From REEB95 sp035934235 (GTDB lineage Bacteria; Pseudomonadota; Alphaproteobacteria; ATCC43930; CGMCC-115725): a stretch of 64,000 nucleotides of DNA. The DNA is taken from NCBI GenBank assembly GCA_035934235.1, contig DASYYB010000006.1, positions 11,111 to 75,110 of the forward strand, read 5' to 3'. The notes under the pieces were generated by a model that saw nothing but the letters and a program-made list of their open reading frames with translations, did not search any database and was not told the DNA's origin. The position numbers were made by a program, and so were the translations under genes. Below, piece after piece: positions 52,724-62,828 of this stretch (the first letter of the stretch is position 1; every line of letters begins with the position of its first letter).

Positions 52724-52975
52724 ATGCTCGACATCGTGCAACTCGGCCCCGCCGAAACGCGGGAGGATATCGATCCGGTGCTGCTGACCATGCTGGCGGT
52801 CAATCGCCTGGGGCCAGCGACCATCCGCACCGCGACCAACGGCAAGACGCAGACCGTGGCCGTGGACGACGAACGCATCGCCCGCATTTTCCGCGCCGCC
52901 CTCGACGAAATGCAGAAGACGCGGCGCACCGACCGGTTGGTCGATATCGTCGTCGCGGCGCCGGAACCCGCCTGA
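52724..52975 (+). CDS. Small conserved-looking hypothetical protein
   Basis: The 83-residue product is soluble and acidic, with LTMLAVNRLGPATIRTATN and a helix DDERIARIFRAALDEMQKTRR. GAGGATTC before the ATG is an adequate ribosome site. The family is not recognised. It lies four bases from the stop of the convergent pncC gene. Confidence 0.5.
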   Translation: MLDIVQLGPAETREDIDPVLLTMLAVNRLGPATIRTATNGKTQTVAVDDERIARIFRAALDEMQKTRRTDRLVDIVVAAPEPA

Positions 52976-52979
52976 TCGG

Positions 52980-53471
52980 CTAGGAAGCGGCGGCCTCAGC
53001 CAGGAGCTCGAGCGCTCGCCGCGTCGCCGCCGCGCGCACTGCCGCACGGTCGCCGGCGAAAATTTGGCGCTCGACGCGCGGCTCTCGGCCGCGGCTCGCC
53101 ACTGCGAACCACACCAGGCCGACCGGTTTCTCCGCGCTGCCGCCGCCGGGACCGGCGATGCCGGTCACCGCCATCGCCAAATCCACTTTCGATTTCGCCA
53201 GCACGCCTTGCGCCATCGCCGCGGCGGTTTCGCCGCTGACCGCGCCGTGCGTGACCAGGATCGGCACCGGCACGCCGAGCAGTTCGGCCTTGGCGCGATC
53301 GGAATAGGTGACGAAGCCGCGATCGACGACATCGGACGAACCCGGAATATCGGTGAGCGCGGCCGCGACCAATCCGCCGGTGCAGGATTCGGCGATCCCG
53401 ATCAGCCAGTGCCGCGCGCGACAGGCGTCGAGCACGCTTGCGGCCAGCGCGCCGATACTGTCAGCGGGCAA
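52980..53471 (-). CDS. pncC: CinA C-terminal domain protein, nicotinamide-nucleotide amidase
   Basis: The 163-residue protein is the stand-alone CinA C-terminal domain that deamidates NMN to NaMN in NAD recycling. The signature words are IGIAESCTGGLVAAALTDIPGSS, TYSDRAKAELLGV and VTGIAGPGGGSAEKPVG. The N-terminal molybdopterin-like domain of full CinA is absent. Its start overlaps the pgpA stop by 11 bases, consistent with an ispDF-pgpA-pncC operon. Confidence 0.9.
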   Translation of the reverse strand: MPADSIGALAASVLDACRARHWLIGIAESCTGGLVAAALTDIPGSSDVVDRGFVTYSDRAKAELLGVPVPILVTHGAVSGETAAAMAQGVLAKSKVDLAMAVTGIAGPGGGSAEKPVGLVWFAVASRGREPRVERQIFAGDRAAVRAAATRRALELLAEAAAS

Positions 53472-53940
53472 GCAGATGGCTCCCGATCAGGTATACGAGC
53501 ATGGCGTAAATCGCCGCGCCGGTGTCGTCGAGCATGATGCCCCAGCCGCCGGGCAGGTTGCGCTCGATCCAGCGGATCGGAAACGGCTTGGCGACGTCGA
53601 AGAAGCGGAACAGCAGAAATCCGGCGATATAGGGCAGGGGCGCCAATGGCACGACTAACAGCGTCAAACATTGGCCGGCGACTTCGTCGATCACCACCTC
53701 GTCGGGATCCTTGATGCCGGTGAGGCGAGCGTAGACGTCGCTCGCTGCGATGCCGATCGCCAGCAGCGCCGCGCTGACCATTTGCAACGCCAGCGTGCCG
53801 CCGAGCCAGACGGCGAGCGCGGCCAATGGCAACGCCGCGAGCGAACCGACGCTGCCCGGCCCGACGGGCGACAGGCCGCAGCCAAACCAGGTCGAAAGCC
53901 AAGTGGCCGGATGCGAAAAAGGCAGCGACCGCCGCGGCAT
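53461..53940 (-). CDS. pgpA: Phosphatidylglycerophosphatase A
   Basis: The 159-residue inner-membrane enzyme makes phosphatidylglycerol from PGP. Family landmarks are WFGCGLSPVGPGSVGSLAALPL, DPDEVVIDEVAGQCLTLL with metal-binding acidics, and FRFFDVAKPFPIRWIER. The ATG at 53940 gives the usual length; the longer frame overlaps ispDF and is rejected. It lies four bases after the ispDF stop. Confidence 0.9.
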   Translation of the reverse strand: MPRRSLPFSHPATWLSTWFGCGLSPVGPGSVGSLAALPLAALAVWLGGTLALQMVSAALLAIGIAASDVYARLTGIKDPDEVVIDEVAGQCLTLLVVPLAPLPYIAGFLLFRFFDVAKPFPIRWIERNLPGGWGIMLDDTGAAIYAMLVYLIGSHLLAR

Positions 53941-53944
53941 CGGA

Positions 53945-55099
53945 TCAGAGCGGCAGGCGCAACGTCGCCACCGCCTGCGCCGCGATGCCTTCGCTGCGGC
54001 CGGTGAAGCCCAGGCGCTCGGTGGTCGTCGCCTTGACGCTGACGCGCTTCGCATCGAGGGCGAGGATTTCGGCGATGCGCGCGACCATGAAAGCGCGGTG
54101 CGGCCCGACCTTCGGGCTCTCGCAGATCAGTGTGACGTCGACATGCGCGATGCTGCCGCCGGCCCGAGCGACGAGATCCGCCGCATGACGCAGGAAGCGA
54201 TGCGACGGTGCGCCGCGCCATTGCGGATCGCTCGGCGGAAAATGGACGCCGATGTCGCCGGCGCCGAGCGCGCCGAGAATGGCATCGGTCAGCGCATGCA
54301 AGCCGCAATCGGCGTCGCTGTGCCCGACAAGGCCGTGGCTGTGCGGCACTTTAATTCCGCACAACCAGACATGATCGCCGGGACCGAAGGCGTGGACATC
54401 AAACCCCTGGCCGGTGCGTACGTCGCCGAGACGCGCGGCGGCCCAGCGCTCCGCACGGGCGAGATCTTCGGGGGTCGTGACCTTTACATTGTCTTCACCG
54501 CCGGCGACCAGACGCACGGCAAGACCGGCGCGTTCGGCCACCGCTGCGTCGTCGGGCAAATCCATACCTTTGGCGGCGCGATGCGCGGCGAGGATGTCGC
54601 GATAGCGGAAGCCTTGCGGCGTCTGCGCGCGCCAGAGCTGCGTGCGGTCGACGGTCTCGAGTACGCGGCCGTCGTCGGCGCGTTTCACGGTATCGGCAAG
54701 CTTGAGCGCCGGCACGGCGGCAGGCACGTCAGCCAATGCAGCGAGCACGCGGTCGATCGTGCCGGCATCGACAAAGGGCCGCGCGCCGTCGTGGATTAGC
54801 ACGTACGCGGGCGCGAGCTCGGCGAGACTTTCGAGGCCGAGCCGTGCCGAATCCTGCCGCGCCGCGCCGCCGGCGACCGGTGGCAGCAAGTCGAGCCCGG
54901 CACTGGCGCGGGCATAATGGTCCGTGTCGCTCGGATTGTAGACCACGCGCACGTGGTCGATTCCGGGATGCGCCGCAAGCGTCGTCAGCGAATGACGCAG
55001 CAGCGGTTGTCCGGCGACGGACAGGTATTGCTTGGGAAGGTCGGCGCCGAGGCGCGTACCGCGACCGGCCGCGACCACCAGCGCGATGCAGGACGGCAT
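53945..55099 (-). CDS. ispDF: Bifunctional IspD/IspF isoprenoid enzyme
   Basis: The 384-residue protein fuses two steps of the MEP pathway. The N-terminal IspD part (MEP cytidylyltransferase) has VVAAGRGTRLGADLPKQYL and HDGARPFVDAGTID. The IspF part starts near residue 228 with GQGFDVHAFGPGDHVWLCG (zinc ligands D and H), GHSDADCGLHALTDAILGALG and DVTLICESPKVGPH. The fusion is typical of alphaproteobacteria. It is first in the operon with pgpA and pncC. Confidence 0.95.
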   Translation of the reverse strand: MPSCIALVVAAGRGTRLGADLPKQYLSVAGQPLLRHSLTTLAAHPGIDHVRVVYNPSDTDHYARASAGLDLLPPVAGGAARQDSARLGLESLAELAPAYVLIHDGARPFVDAGTIDRVLAALADVPAAVPALKLADTVKRADDGRVLETVDRTQLWRAQTPQGFRYRDILAAHRAAKGMDLPDDAAVAERAGLAVRLVAGGEDNVKVTTPEDLARAERWAAARLGDVRTGQGFDVHAFGPGDHVWLCGIKVPHSHGLVGHSDADCGLHALTDAILGALGAGDIGVHFPPSDPQWRGAPSHRFLRHAADLVARAGGSIAHVDVTLICESPKVGPHRAFMVARIAEILALDAKRVSVKATTTERLGFTGRSEGIAAQAVATLRLPL

Positions 55100-55409
55100 G
55101 GCGGCGGACCCTAGACCACGGCCTCGTGCTTGCCAAGGCGGCCGGCCGTGGCCGACGCTAGATCGCGTGACGAAAGAATTCGGCGCGCCGAGACGCGTCG
55201 CATCGCGGTAAGGATAATCGGCGGGCGCACGTCAATCGAACGCTGGTTAAGTCCGTCCGGCGTGCCGGAACAAAAATCGAAATCTGTCGGTCGACGTCGT
55301 TAAGCGCGGCTGCCTCGAGCAGGAGAGTCGAGGCGATTCTTATTGCATCGCACAAATGTCCGGGTATTCTATGCTCAATTCTTACGCATAGCGGTTGTTT
55401 GCTTAGAAA
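55100..55409. other. 310-base intergenic region between ispDF and dusB
   Basis: The region separates divergent operons and should hold both promoters. A candidate for dusB is described separately. On the ispDF side no clear sigma-70 pair was found. The half near dusB is AT-richer than its flanks. No RNA gene or protein frame on the plus strand is supported. Confidence 0.6.
55343..55370 (+). promoter_or_regulatory. Candidate promoter of dusB-ntrBC
   Basis: TTGCAT (55343-55348), 16 bases, TATTCT (55365-55370). The -10 is good and the leader to the dusB ATG is about 35 bases. No sigma-54 element (TGGCAC-N5-TTGCA) was seen. Confidence 0.5.
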
Positions 55410-56411
55410 ATGAGCACAAGTCTCGAACCCATTGAGATCGGCCCGGTCCAGATCGTCGATCCGGTGTTCCTTGCGCCGATGTCGGGCGTGAGCGACCTGC
55501 CATTTCGCCGTCTGGTGAAAAGTTTCGGCGCCGGCCTGGTGGTTTCGGAAATGATCGCTAGCGAAGCGATGATTCGCGAAACCCGGCGGTCGCTGGTGAT
55601 GGCGCGGAGCGAATCGGATGAGCAGCCGATGGCGGTGCAGCTCGCCGGCTGCGAGCCGCAGGTGATGGCCGAAGCGGCCAAGCTCAACGCCGATCGCGGC
55701 GCCCGCATCATCGACATCAATTTCGGCTGCCCGGTGAAGAAAGTGGTCAACGGCCATGCCGGCTCGGCGCTGATGCGCGACGAGCTGCATGCCGCGCGCA
55801 TCCTCGAAGCGACGGTGAAGGCGGTCGATCTGCCCGTGACGCTCAAGATGCGTACCGGCTGGGACGATCGCAACCGCAACGCGCCCGCGCTCGCGCGCAT
55901 CGCCGAGCAATCGGGCATTCGCATGATCACGGTGCATGGTCGCACGCGTTGTCAGTTCTACGACGGCAAAGCCGACTGGAACTTCATCCGTGCCGTAAAG
56001 GAAGCGGTCGGCATTCCGGTGGTCGCCAACGGCGACATCGCGACGCTCGACGATGCGCGCGAAGCGCTCACGTTGTCTCGCGCCGACGGCGTCATGGTTG
56101 GTCGCGGCGCCTATGGCCGGCCGTGGTTTGTGCGGCAAGTGACTCATTTCCTGAAGACCGGCGAGCGTCTGCCCGACCCGACGATGGCGGAGCAGCGCGA
56201 CGTCGTGCTGCGCCATTACGACGACATGCTGACGCATTACGGCGCCGACACCGGCGCGCGCATGGCGCGCAAGCACATCGGCTGGTATTCGAAGGGACTG
56301 CCCGGTTCGGCCGAGTTCCGCGCCGCGGTCAATCAGATCGCCGATCCGGCCAAGGTCAAGGCGATGATCGCCGCGTTCTTCGCCCCGCTGATCGCGCGAC
56401 TGGCGGCCTAG
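55410..56411 (+). CDS. dusB: tRNA-dihydrouridine synthase B (NifR3)
   Basis: The 333-residue flavoenzyme reduces uridine in tRNA to dihydrouridine. FLAPMSGVSDLPFRRL is the FMN-binding start, IIDINFGCPVKKVVNGHAGSALM contains the catalytic Cys, and TVHGRTRCQFYDGKADW and VMVGRGAYGRPW follow. It was named NifR3 because it heads the ntrBC operon in alphaproteobacteria, as here; ntrB starts right after its stop. Confidence 0.95.
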   Translation: MSTSLEPIEIGPVQIVDPVFLAPMSGVSDLPFRRLVKSFGAGLVVSEMIASEAMIRETRRSLVMARSESDEQPMAVQLAGCEPQVMAEAAKLNADRGARIIDINFGCPVKKVVNGHAGSALMRDELHAARILEATVKAVDLPVTLKMRTGWDDRNRNAPALARIAEQSGIRMITVHGRTRCQFYDGKADWNFIRAVKEAVGIPVVANGDIATLDDAREALTLSRADGVMVGRGAYGRPWFVRQVTHFLKTGERLPDPTMAEQRDVVLRHYDDMLTHYGADTGARMARKHIGWYSKGLPGSAEFRAAVNQIADPAKVKAMIAAFFAPLIARLAA

Positions 56412-57529
56412 ATGGCGTTGCGCAGCGTGGCCCGAAAGCTTGGCGCTGCGCCGCCCGACCCGACGCAGGTGCTGGCGGCGTTGCCCGAGCCGCTGCTGGT
56501 GGTCGATGCCGACGACCGCGTCTGCTTCGTCAACGCCGCCGCCGAACAACTGTTCGAGACTGGCGCGGCGACGTTGGTGGGGACCAACCTTGGGACCATG
56601 CTGCCGCAGGACGGGCCGCTGTTCGCGTTGATCGCCGGCGTGCGCGAAACCGGCCACAGCGTATCGGAATACGGCGTCACGCTCGAAACGCCGCGGCTGC
56701 CGGCACGCTTCGTCGACATCCAGGCCGCGCCGTTGTCGGAAGCGCACGATCGCGTTCTGTTGACATTCCAGGAACGCTCGATCGCCAACAAGATCGATCG
56801 CCAGCTGACGCATCGCAACGCCGCGCGCTCGGTGACGGCGATGGCGTCGATGCTGGCGCACGAAGTGAAGAATCCGCTTTCGGGAATCCGCGGCGCGGCG
56901 CAACTGCTCGAGCAGAACGTCAACGCCGCCGATCGCGAGTTGACGCGGCTCATCTGCGACGAAACCGATCGCATCTGCGCGCTCGTCGATCGCATGGACG
57001 TGTTTTCCGACAGCCGGCCGCTCGAGCGCACGGCCGTGAACATCCACGAGGTGATGGAGCGGGTGCGCAAGGCGGCGCAATCCGGCTTCGCGCGCCACGT
57101 CCAGATCACCGAAATCTACGATCCGTCGCTGCCGTTCGTGCACGGCAACCGCGACCTGCTGATCCAGGTGTTCATGAACCTAATGAAGAATGCTGCCGAA
57201 GCGGTGCCGGAAAAAGGCGGCGAGATCGAGCTTCGAACCGCCTATCAGCACGGCGTGCGGCTTGCCATCGCCGGCTCGGACAGCCGCGTGCATTTGCCCT
57301 TGGTCGTGTCGGTCACCGATAACGGCGCCGGCATTCCCGACGATCTGCGGCCGCATTTGTTCGACCCCTTCGTTTCGACCAAGCACAACGGCAGCGGTCT
57401 TGGCCTGGCGTTGGTCGCCAAGGTGATCGGCGACCACGGCGGCGTGATCGAATTCGACAGCGAGCCCCGCCGCACCGTCTTCCGCGTCTATCTGCCGGTG
57501 TCGCGCGACGCGCCGAGCGGGGCCACGCC

Positions 57530-57533
<4 letters not shown>
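56412..57533 (+). CDS. ntrB: Nitrogen regulation sensor kinase NtrB
   Basis: The 373-residue cytoplasmic kinase has a PAS domain (LVVDADDRVCFVNAAAEQLFE), a phosphoacceptor box MLAHEVKNPLSGIRGA, and ATP-binding boxes FMNLMKNAAEAVP, VTDNGAGIPDDLRPHLF and HNGSGLGLALVAKVI. It phosphorylates or dephosphorylates NtrC under PII control. No ribosome site is needed between it and dusB because the stop and start are adjacent. Confidence 0.94.
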
Positions 57534-58984
<1,451 letters not shown>

Positions 58985-59041
58985 GGCCTGATCGCCGCGC
59001 GGCTGAAGGGAATCGCCGCGCATATCGGCGCCGGTCATAAA

Positions 59042-59058
59042 AATAATGGCGCATTATT
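59042..59058 (+). promoter_or_regulatory. Palindrome upstream of ntrY
   Basis: AATAATG-GCG-CATTATT has perfect 7-bp arms in an AT-rich patch between ntrC and ntrY. It could be an operator for ntrYX or a protein-binding element. Confidence 0.4.
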
Positions 59059-59076
59059 AAGGGGTTGGAGTAGGGT

Positions 59077-59092
59077 GTTGCTCAGAAGCAAC
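59077..59092 (+). promoter_or_regulatory. Small hairpin in the ntrY leader
   Basis: GTTGCT-CAGA-AGCAAC forms a 6-bp stem with a 4-base loop, 55 bases before the ntrY start. It may fold in the mRNA leader. Confidence 0.3.
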
Positions 59093-59147
59093 GCCGTGGC
59101 CGGGATGCAACGCTGGCCGACGTTGCCGGGGCGGGCTACCGGGGCGG

Positions 59148-61376
59148 ATGAGCGTTTCACGGGAATTGGTGTTGTGGGCGCGCCGGGTGCGTCTGGCGCG
59201 CAAACTTGCCGTGGCGCTCGCGGTTGCCGCGGTGCTTTCCGCCATCGCCACCTTCGCCGCGATGCGCGGCATCCCGCCGTTCGATTCGCAGCCGCACCTC
59301 GACCAACTCATCCTCATCGTCAATCTGGTGCTGGTGCTGCCGCTGGTCGCGGTGGTGGCGTGGCGTCTCGTGCAACTCTGGGCCGAACGCCGCCGCGGTC
59401 TCGCCGGCTCGCGCCTGCACATCCGTCTCGTCGTGCTGTTCAGCTTGGTGGCGGTGATTCCGACCATCATCGTCGCGGTGTTCTCCTACTTATTGTTCAG
59501 CTTCGGCGTGCAGGCGTGGTTCAGCGAGCGCGTGCGGACCGCGCTCCAGGAATCGTTGGTCGTCGCCGAGGCCTATTTGCACGAGCACCAGCAGGCGATC
59601 CGCGCCGACGTCGTCAGCATGGCGAACGATCTCAATCGCGAGGCGGCGTTCCTCAGCATCAATCCCGACCGCCTCAATCAGGTGGTCAACGCCCAGGCGG
59701 CGCTGCGCTCGCTCAATGAAGCGGTGGTCTTCGACGGTAACGGTCACGTCCTGGCGCACACCGCGTTGAGCTTCTCGCTTGAGCTGCAACCGATTCCGGT
59801 TTGGGCACTGCGTCAGGCGCAGTCCGGCGAAGTCGCGGTGTTGACGAGCGACAATGACGGCCGGGTGCGCGCGCTCATCCGGCTTAACCGCTTTGGCGAC
59901 GTTTACCTTTTTGTCGGGCGCTACGTCGATCCGGCGGTGCTGGCGCACATGACGCAAACTCAGAGCGCCGTCGCGCAATATGAGAAGCTCGAAGGCGAAC
60001 GCTCGGAATACCAGATTGCGTTCACGATGGTGTTCTTCGCCGTCGGCATCCTGTTGCTGACCGGCGCGGTGTGGGTTGGGTTGACATTCGCGCAGCGTCT
60101 GGCCCGGCCGATGAGCTCCCTCATCGTCGCCGCCGAGCGCGTGCGCGGCGGCGATCTCACCGCGCGGGTGCCGATCGGGATGGGCGACGAGGAGTTCGGC
60201 TCGCTGTTCCGCGCCTTCAATCGCATGACGCATCAGCTCGAAAGCCAGCAGAGCGAGTTGATCGAAGCCAACCGGCAGCTCGATCAGCGCCGGCGGTTCA
60301 CCGAGACGGTGCTGTCCGGCGTGTCGGCGGGCGTCATCGGCCTCGACCAGCACGCGCGCATCAACCTGCCGAACCGATCGGCGTCGGTGCTGCTCGGCGT
60401 CGATCTCGACCAGACGATCGGACAGGACCTCGCGGACTTGGTGCCGGAGATGGCCGGTCTGCTCGACGAGGTCGGTCGCCGGCCGGAGCGTCTGGCGCAG
60501 TCGCAGATTCAGTTGATGCGCGACGGACACGTGGTGGCGTTGTTGGTGCGCATCGCCGCCGAGCGCATCGACGGCGAGATCAAGGGCTATGTCGTGACTT
60601 TCGACGACGTCACCAGCCTGATCGCGGCGCAGCGCAAGGCCGCGTGGTCGGACGTGGCGCGCCGCATCGCGCACGAAATCAAGAATCCGCTGACGCCGAT
60701 CCAGTTGTCCGCCGAGCGCTTGAAACGCAAATACACCGGCGAAATCCGCACCGATCCCGACACTTTCGCAATCTGCACCGACACGATCATCCGCCATGTC
60801 GGCGATATCGGCCGCATGGTCGACGAATTCTCGTCGTTCGCGCGCATGCCGGCACCGGTGCTGCGCGACGAGGATCTGACCGAGCTTGTCCGCCGCGCCG
60901 CCTTTCTCCAACGCACCGCCAACCCGGAGATCCGCTTCGATCTCGATCTGCCGACAACGCCGATGCGGCTGTTGTGCGATGGCCGCCAGGTCAGCCAGGC
61001 GCTGGTCAACATCCTCAAGAACGCCGGCGAGGCGATCCAGGCGCGCGGCGCCGGCGCTGCGGCTGGCCACGTCCGCATCCGTATGACCGACGCCGACGGC
61101 AACGTCACGGTTGCGGTCGGAGACAACGGCGTCGGCTTGCCGCACAAGGAGCGCGATCGGCTGACCGAGCCCTATGTCACCACGCGTGCCGGCGGCACGG
61201 GCCTTGGGTTGGCGATCGTCAAGAAGATCATGGAAGACCACGGCGGCGAGCTGCGCCTCGACGATTGCGCCGGCGGCGGCGCGCGCGTGACGTTGCTGTT
61301 CGTGCGTGGCGAAGCGCGCATCACCGAAGCTGACGAAACTGAACGCGTCAAACGGGAGGGCACCCATGGCGCATGA
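59148..61376 (+). CDS. ntrY: Membrane sensor kinase NtrY
   Basis: The 742-residue kinase has about four membrane helices: one near residue 20, one near 50, one near 90-110, and one before the HAMP domain (VFFAVGILLLTGAVWVGLTF). A large periplasmic loop lies between helices 3 and 4. HAMP (LARPMSSLIVAAERVRGGDL), a PAS region, the H-box RRIAHEIKNPLTPIQLSAE and ATPase motifs (NILKNAGEAI, GDNGVGLP, GGTGLGLAIVKKI) follow. It signals to NtrX in nitrogen and redox control. The ATG lies 163 bases after ntrC. Confidence 0.94.
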   Translation: MSVSRELVLWARRVRLARKLAVALAVAAVLSAIATFAAMRGIPPFDSQPHLDQLILIVNLVLVLPLVAVVAWRLVQLWAERRRGLAGSRLHIRLVVLFSLVAVIPTIIVAVFSYLLFSFGVQAWFSERVRTALQESLVVAEAYLHEHQQAIRADVVSMANDLNREAAFLSINPDRLNQVVNAQAALRSLNEAVVFDGNGHVLAHTALSFSLELQPIPVWALRQAQSGEVAVLTSDNDGRVRALIRLNRFGDVYLFVGRYVDPAVLAHMTQTQSAVAQYEKLEGERSEYQIAFTMVFFAVGILLLTGAVWVGLTFAQRLARPMSSLIVAAERVRGGDLTARVPIGMGDEEFGSLFRAFNRMTHQLESQQSELIEANRQLDQRRRFTETVLSGVSAGVIGLDQHARINLPNRSASVLLGVDLDQTIGQDLADLVPEMAGLLDEVGRRPERLAQSQIQLMRDGHVVALLVRIAAERIDGEIKGYVVTFDDVTSLIAAQRKAAWSDVARRIAHEIKNPLTPIQLSAERLKRKYTGEIRTDPDTFAICTDTIIRHVGDIGRMVDEFSSFARMPAPVLRDEDLTELVRRAAFLQRTANPEIRFDLDLPTTPMRLLCDGRQVSQALVNILKNAGEAIQARGAGAAAGHVRIRMTDADGNVTVAVGDNGVGLPHKERDRLTEPYVTTRAGGTGLGLAIVKKIMEDHGGELRLDDCAGGGARVTLLFVRGEARITEADETERVKREGTHGA

Positions 61377-62805
61377 CATTCTGGTCGTCGACGACGAGGC
61401 CGACATCCGGGCGCTGATCTGCGGCGTTCTCAGCGATGAGGGCTACGAGACGCGCGAGGCCGGCACCAGTACCGAGGCGCTGGTGGCGATCCGCACGCGG
61501 CGGCCGACGCTCGTGGTGCTCGACATCTGGCTCCAGGGCAGCGAGCTCGACGGCATCGAGATTCTTAAGGTGGTCAAGCGTGAATGGCCGACGGTGCCGG
61601 TCGTGATGATCTCGGGCCACGGCACGATCGAAACCGCGGTCGCCGCGATCAAGGTGGGCGCCTACGATTTCATCGAGAAACCGTTCAAGGCCGACCGGCT
61701 GCTGCATATCGTCGACCGCGCCATAGAGACCAGCCGGCTGCGGCGCGAGAACGAGGAATTGAAGCAACGCGCCGGCGCCGACGACGAGCTCGTCGGCCGC
61801 TCGCAACAGATCGCGCAGTTGCGGCAACAGATCGAGCGTGTCGCCGCCACCAATAGCCGCGTGCTGATCACCGGCGTAGCGGGCACCGGCAAGGACATCG
61901 TGGCGCGATTGCTGCACGCCCGATCGAAGCGTGCGCGTGGGCCGTTCGTCACGCTGAGTTGCGCGACGATGCGGCCCGAGCGCGTCGAGAGCGAGTTGTT
62001 CGGCGCCGAGCCCGGTGCCGACGGCGACGGCAGTCCGCGCAAGGTGGGCACCTTCGAAGAAGCGCACGGCGGCACGCTGTTTCTCGACGAGATCGCCGAT
62101 ATGCCGCTTGAAACGCAGGGCAAGATCGTCCGCGCCCTGCAAGAGCAGACGTTCGAGCGCGTCGGTGGCGGCCGGGTCAAGGTCGATGTGCGCGTCATCG
62201 CCTCGACCAACCGCGACTTGCAGAGCGAAATCGCCACCGGCCGTTTTCGCGAGGACCTCTATTATCGTCTCGCAGTCGTGCCGTTGGCGGTGCCGCCGCT
62301 GCGCGAACGCGCCGAGGACATACCCGAACTCGCACGGCATCTGATGGTGCGCGCTGCCGAGGCGGCGCGCGTGTCACCGCGTGCGTTCGGCGAGGATGCG
62401 ATGGCGGCGCTTCAATCCTATGAATGGCCGGGCAACGTGCGCCAGCTGCGCAATGTCATCGATTGGGTGCTGATCATGACGCCGGGCGATGCGCGCGAGC
62501 CGATCCGCGCCGACAATCTGCCGCCCGAAATCACGACGGTGGCGCCGGCGGTGGTCAAATGGGACAAGGGCGGCGAGCTCATGGGCCTGCCGTTGCGCGA
62601 CGCCCGCGAAATGTTCGAACGCGAATATCTCATGGCCCAGGTCACGCGCTTCGGCGGTAATATCTCGCGCACCGCCGCGTTCGTCGGCATGGAGCGGTCG
62701 GCATTGCACCGCAAGCTTAAGTCGCTCGGCGTCGGCGGCAATGGCGCCAGCAATGGCAACGGTGCCGGCGCCAACGGCGAACGGCTGCACAATCTCGACG
62801 CCTGA
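61366..62805 (+). CDS. ntrX: Response regulator NtrX
   Basis: The 479-residue regulator has a receiver domain (phospho-Asp in LVVLDIWLQGSELDG), an AAA+ domain (ITGVAGTGKDIVARLL; GGTLFLDEIADMPLE) and a Fis-type HTH (GGNISRTAAFVGMERSALHRKL). The usual sigma-54 contact sequence GAFTGA is missing; the position reads GAEPGADGDGSPRKVG. ACGGGAGGG before this ATG decides the start. It overlaps ntrY by 11 bases. A Gly/Asn-rich tail ends the protein. Confidence 0.94.
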   Translation: MAHDILVVDDEADIRALICGVLSDEGYETREAGTSTEALVAIRTRRPTLVVLDIWLQGSELDGIEILKVVKREWPTVPVVMISGHGTIETAVAAIKVGAYDFIEKPFKADRLLHIVDRAIETSRLRRENEELKQRAGADDELVGRSQQIAQLRQQIERVAATNSRVLITGVAGTGKDIVARLLHARSKRARGPFVTLSCATMRPERVESELFGAEPGADGDGSPRKVGTFEEAHGGTLFLDEIADMPLETQGKIVRALQEQTFERVGGGRVKVDVRVIASTNRDLQSEIATGRFREDLYYRLAVVPLAVPPLRERAEDIPELARHLMVRAAEAARVSPRAFGEDAMAALQSYEWPGNVRQLRNVIDWVLIMTPGDAREPIRADNLPPEITTVAPAVVKWDKGGELMGLPLRDAREMFEREYLMAQVTRFGGNISRTAAFVGMERSALHRKLKSLGVGGNGASNGNGAGANGERLHNLDA

Positions 62806-62828
62806 ATTCATCTTTTCGGAATCCAAAT

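Noticed and set aside
55100..55409. Sigma-54 promoter for dusB-ntrBC
   Set aside because: No GG-N10-GC element of the TGGCAC-N5-TTGCA type was found; a sigma-70-like pair fits better.
55158..57143. 661-codon open frame antisense to dusB and ntrB
   Set aside because: It is the mirror of two well-supported genes; its Arg/His/Leu-rich translation has no domains and reflects GC-rich codon structure.
59490..61406. 638-codon open frame antisense to ntrY
   Set aside because: Opposite a complete, motif-rich kinase gene; no domain in the translation.
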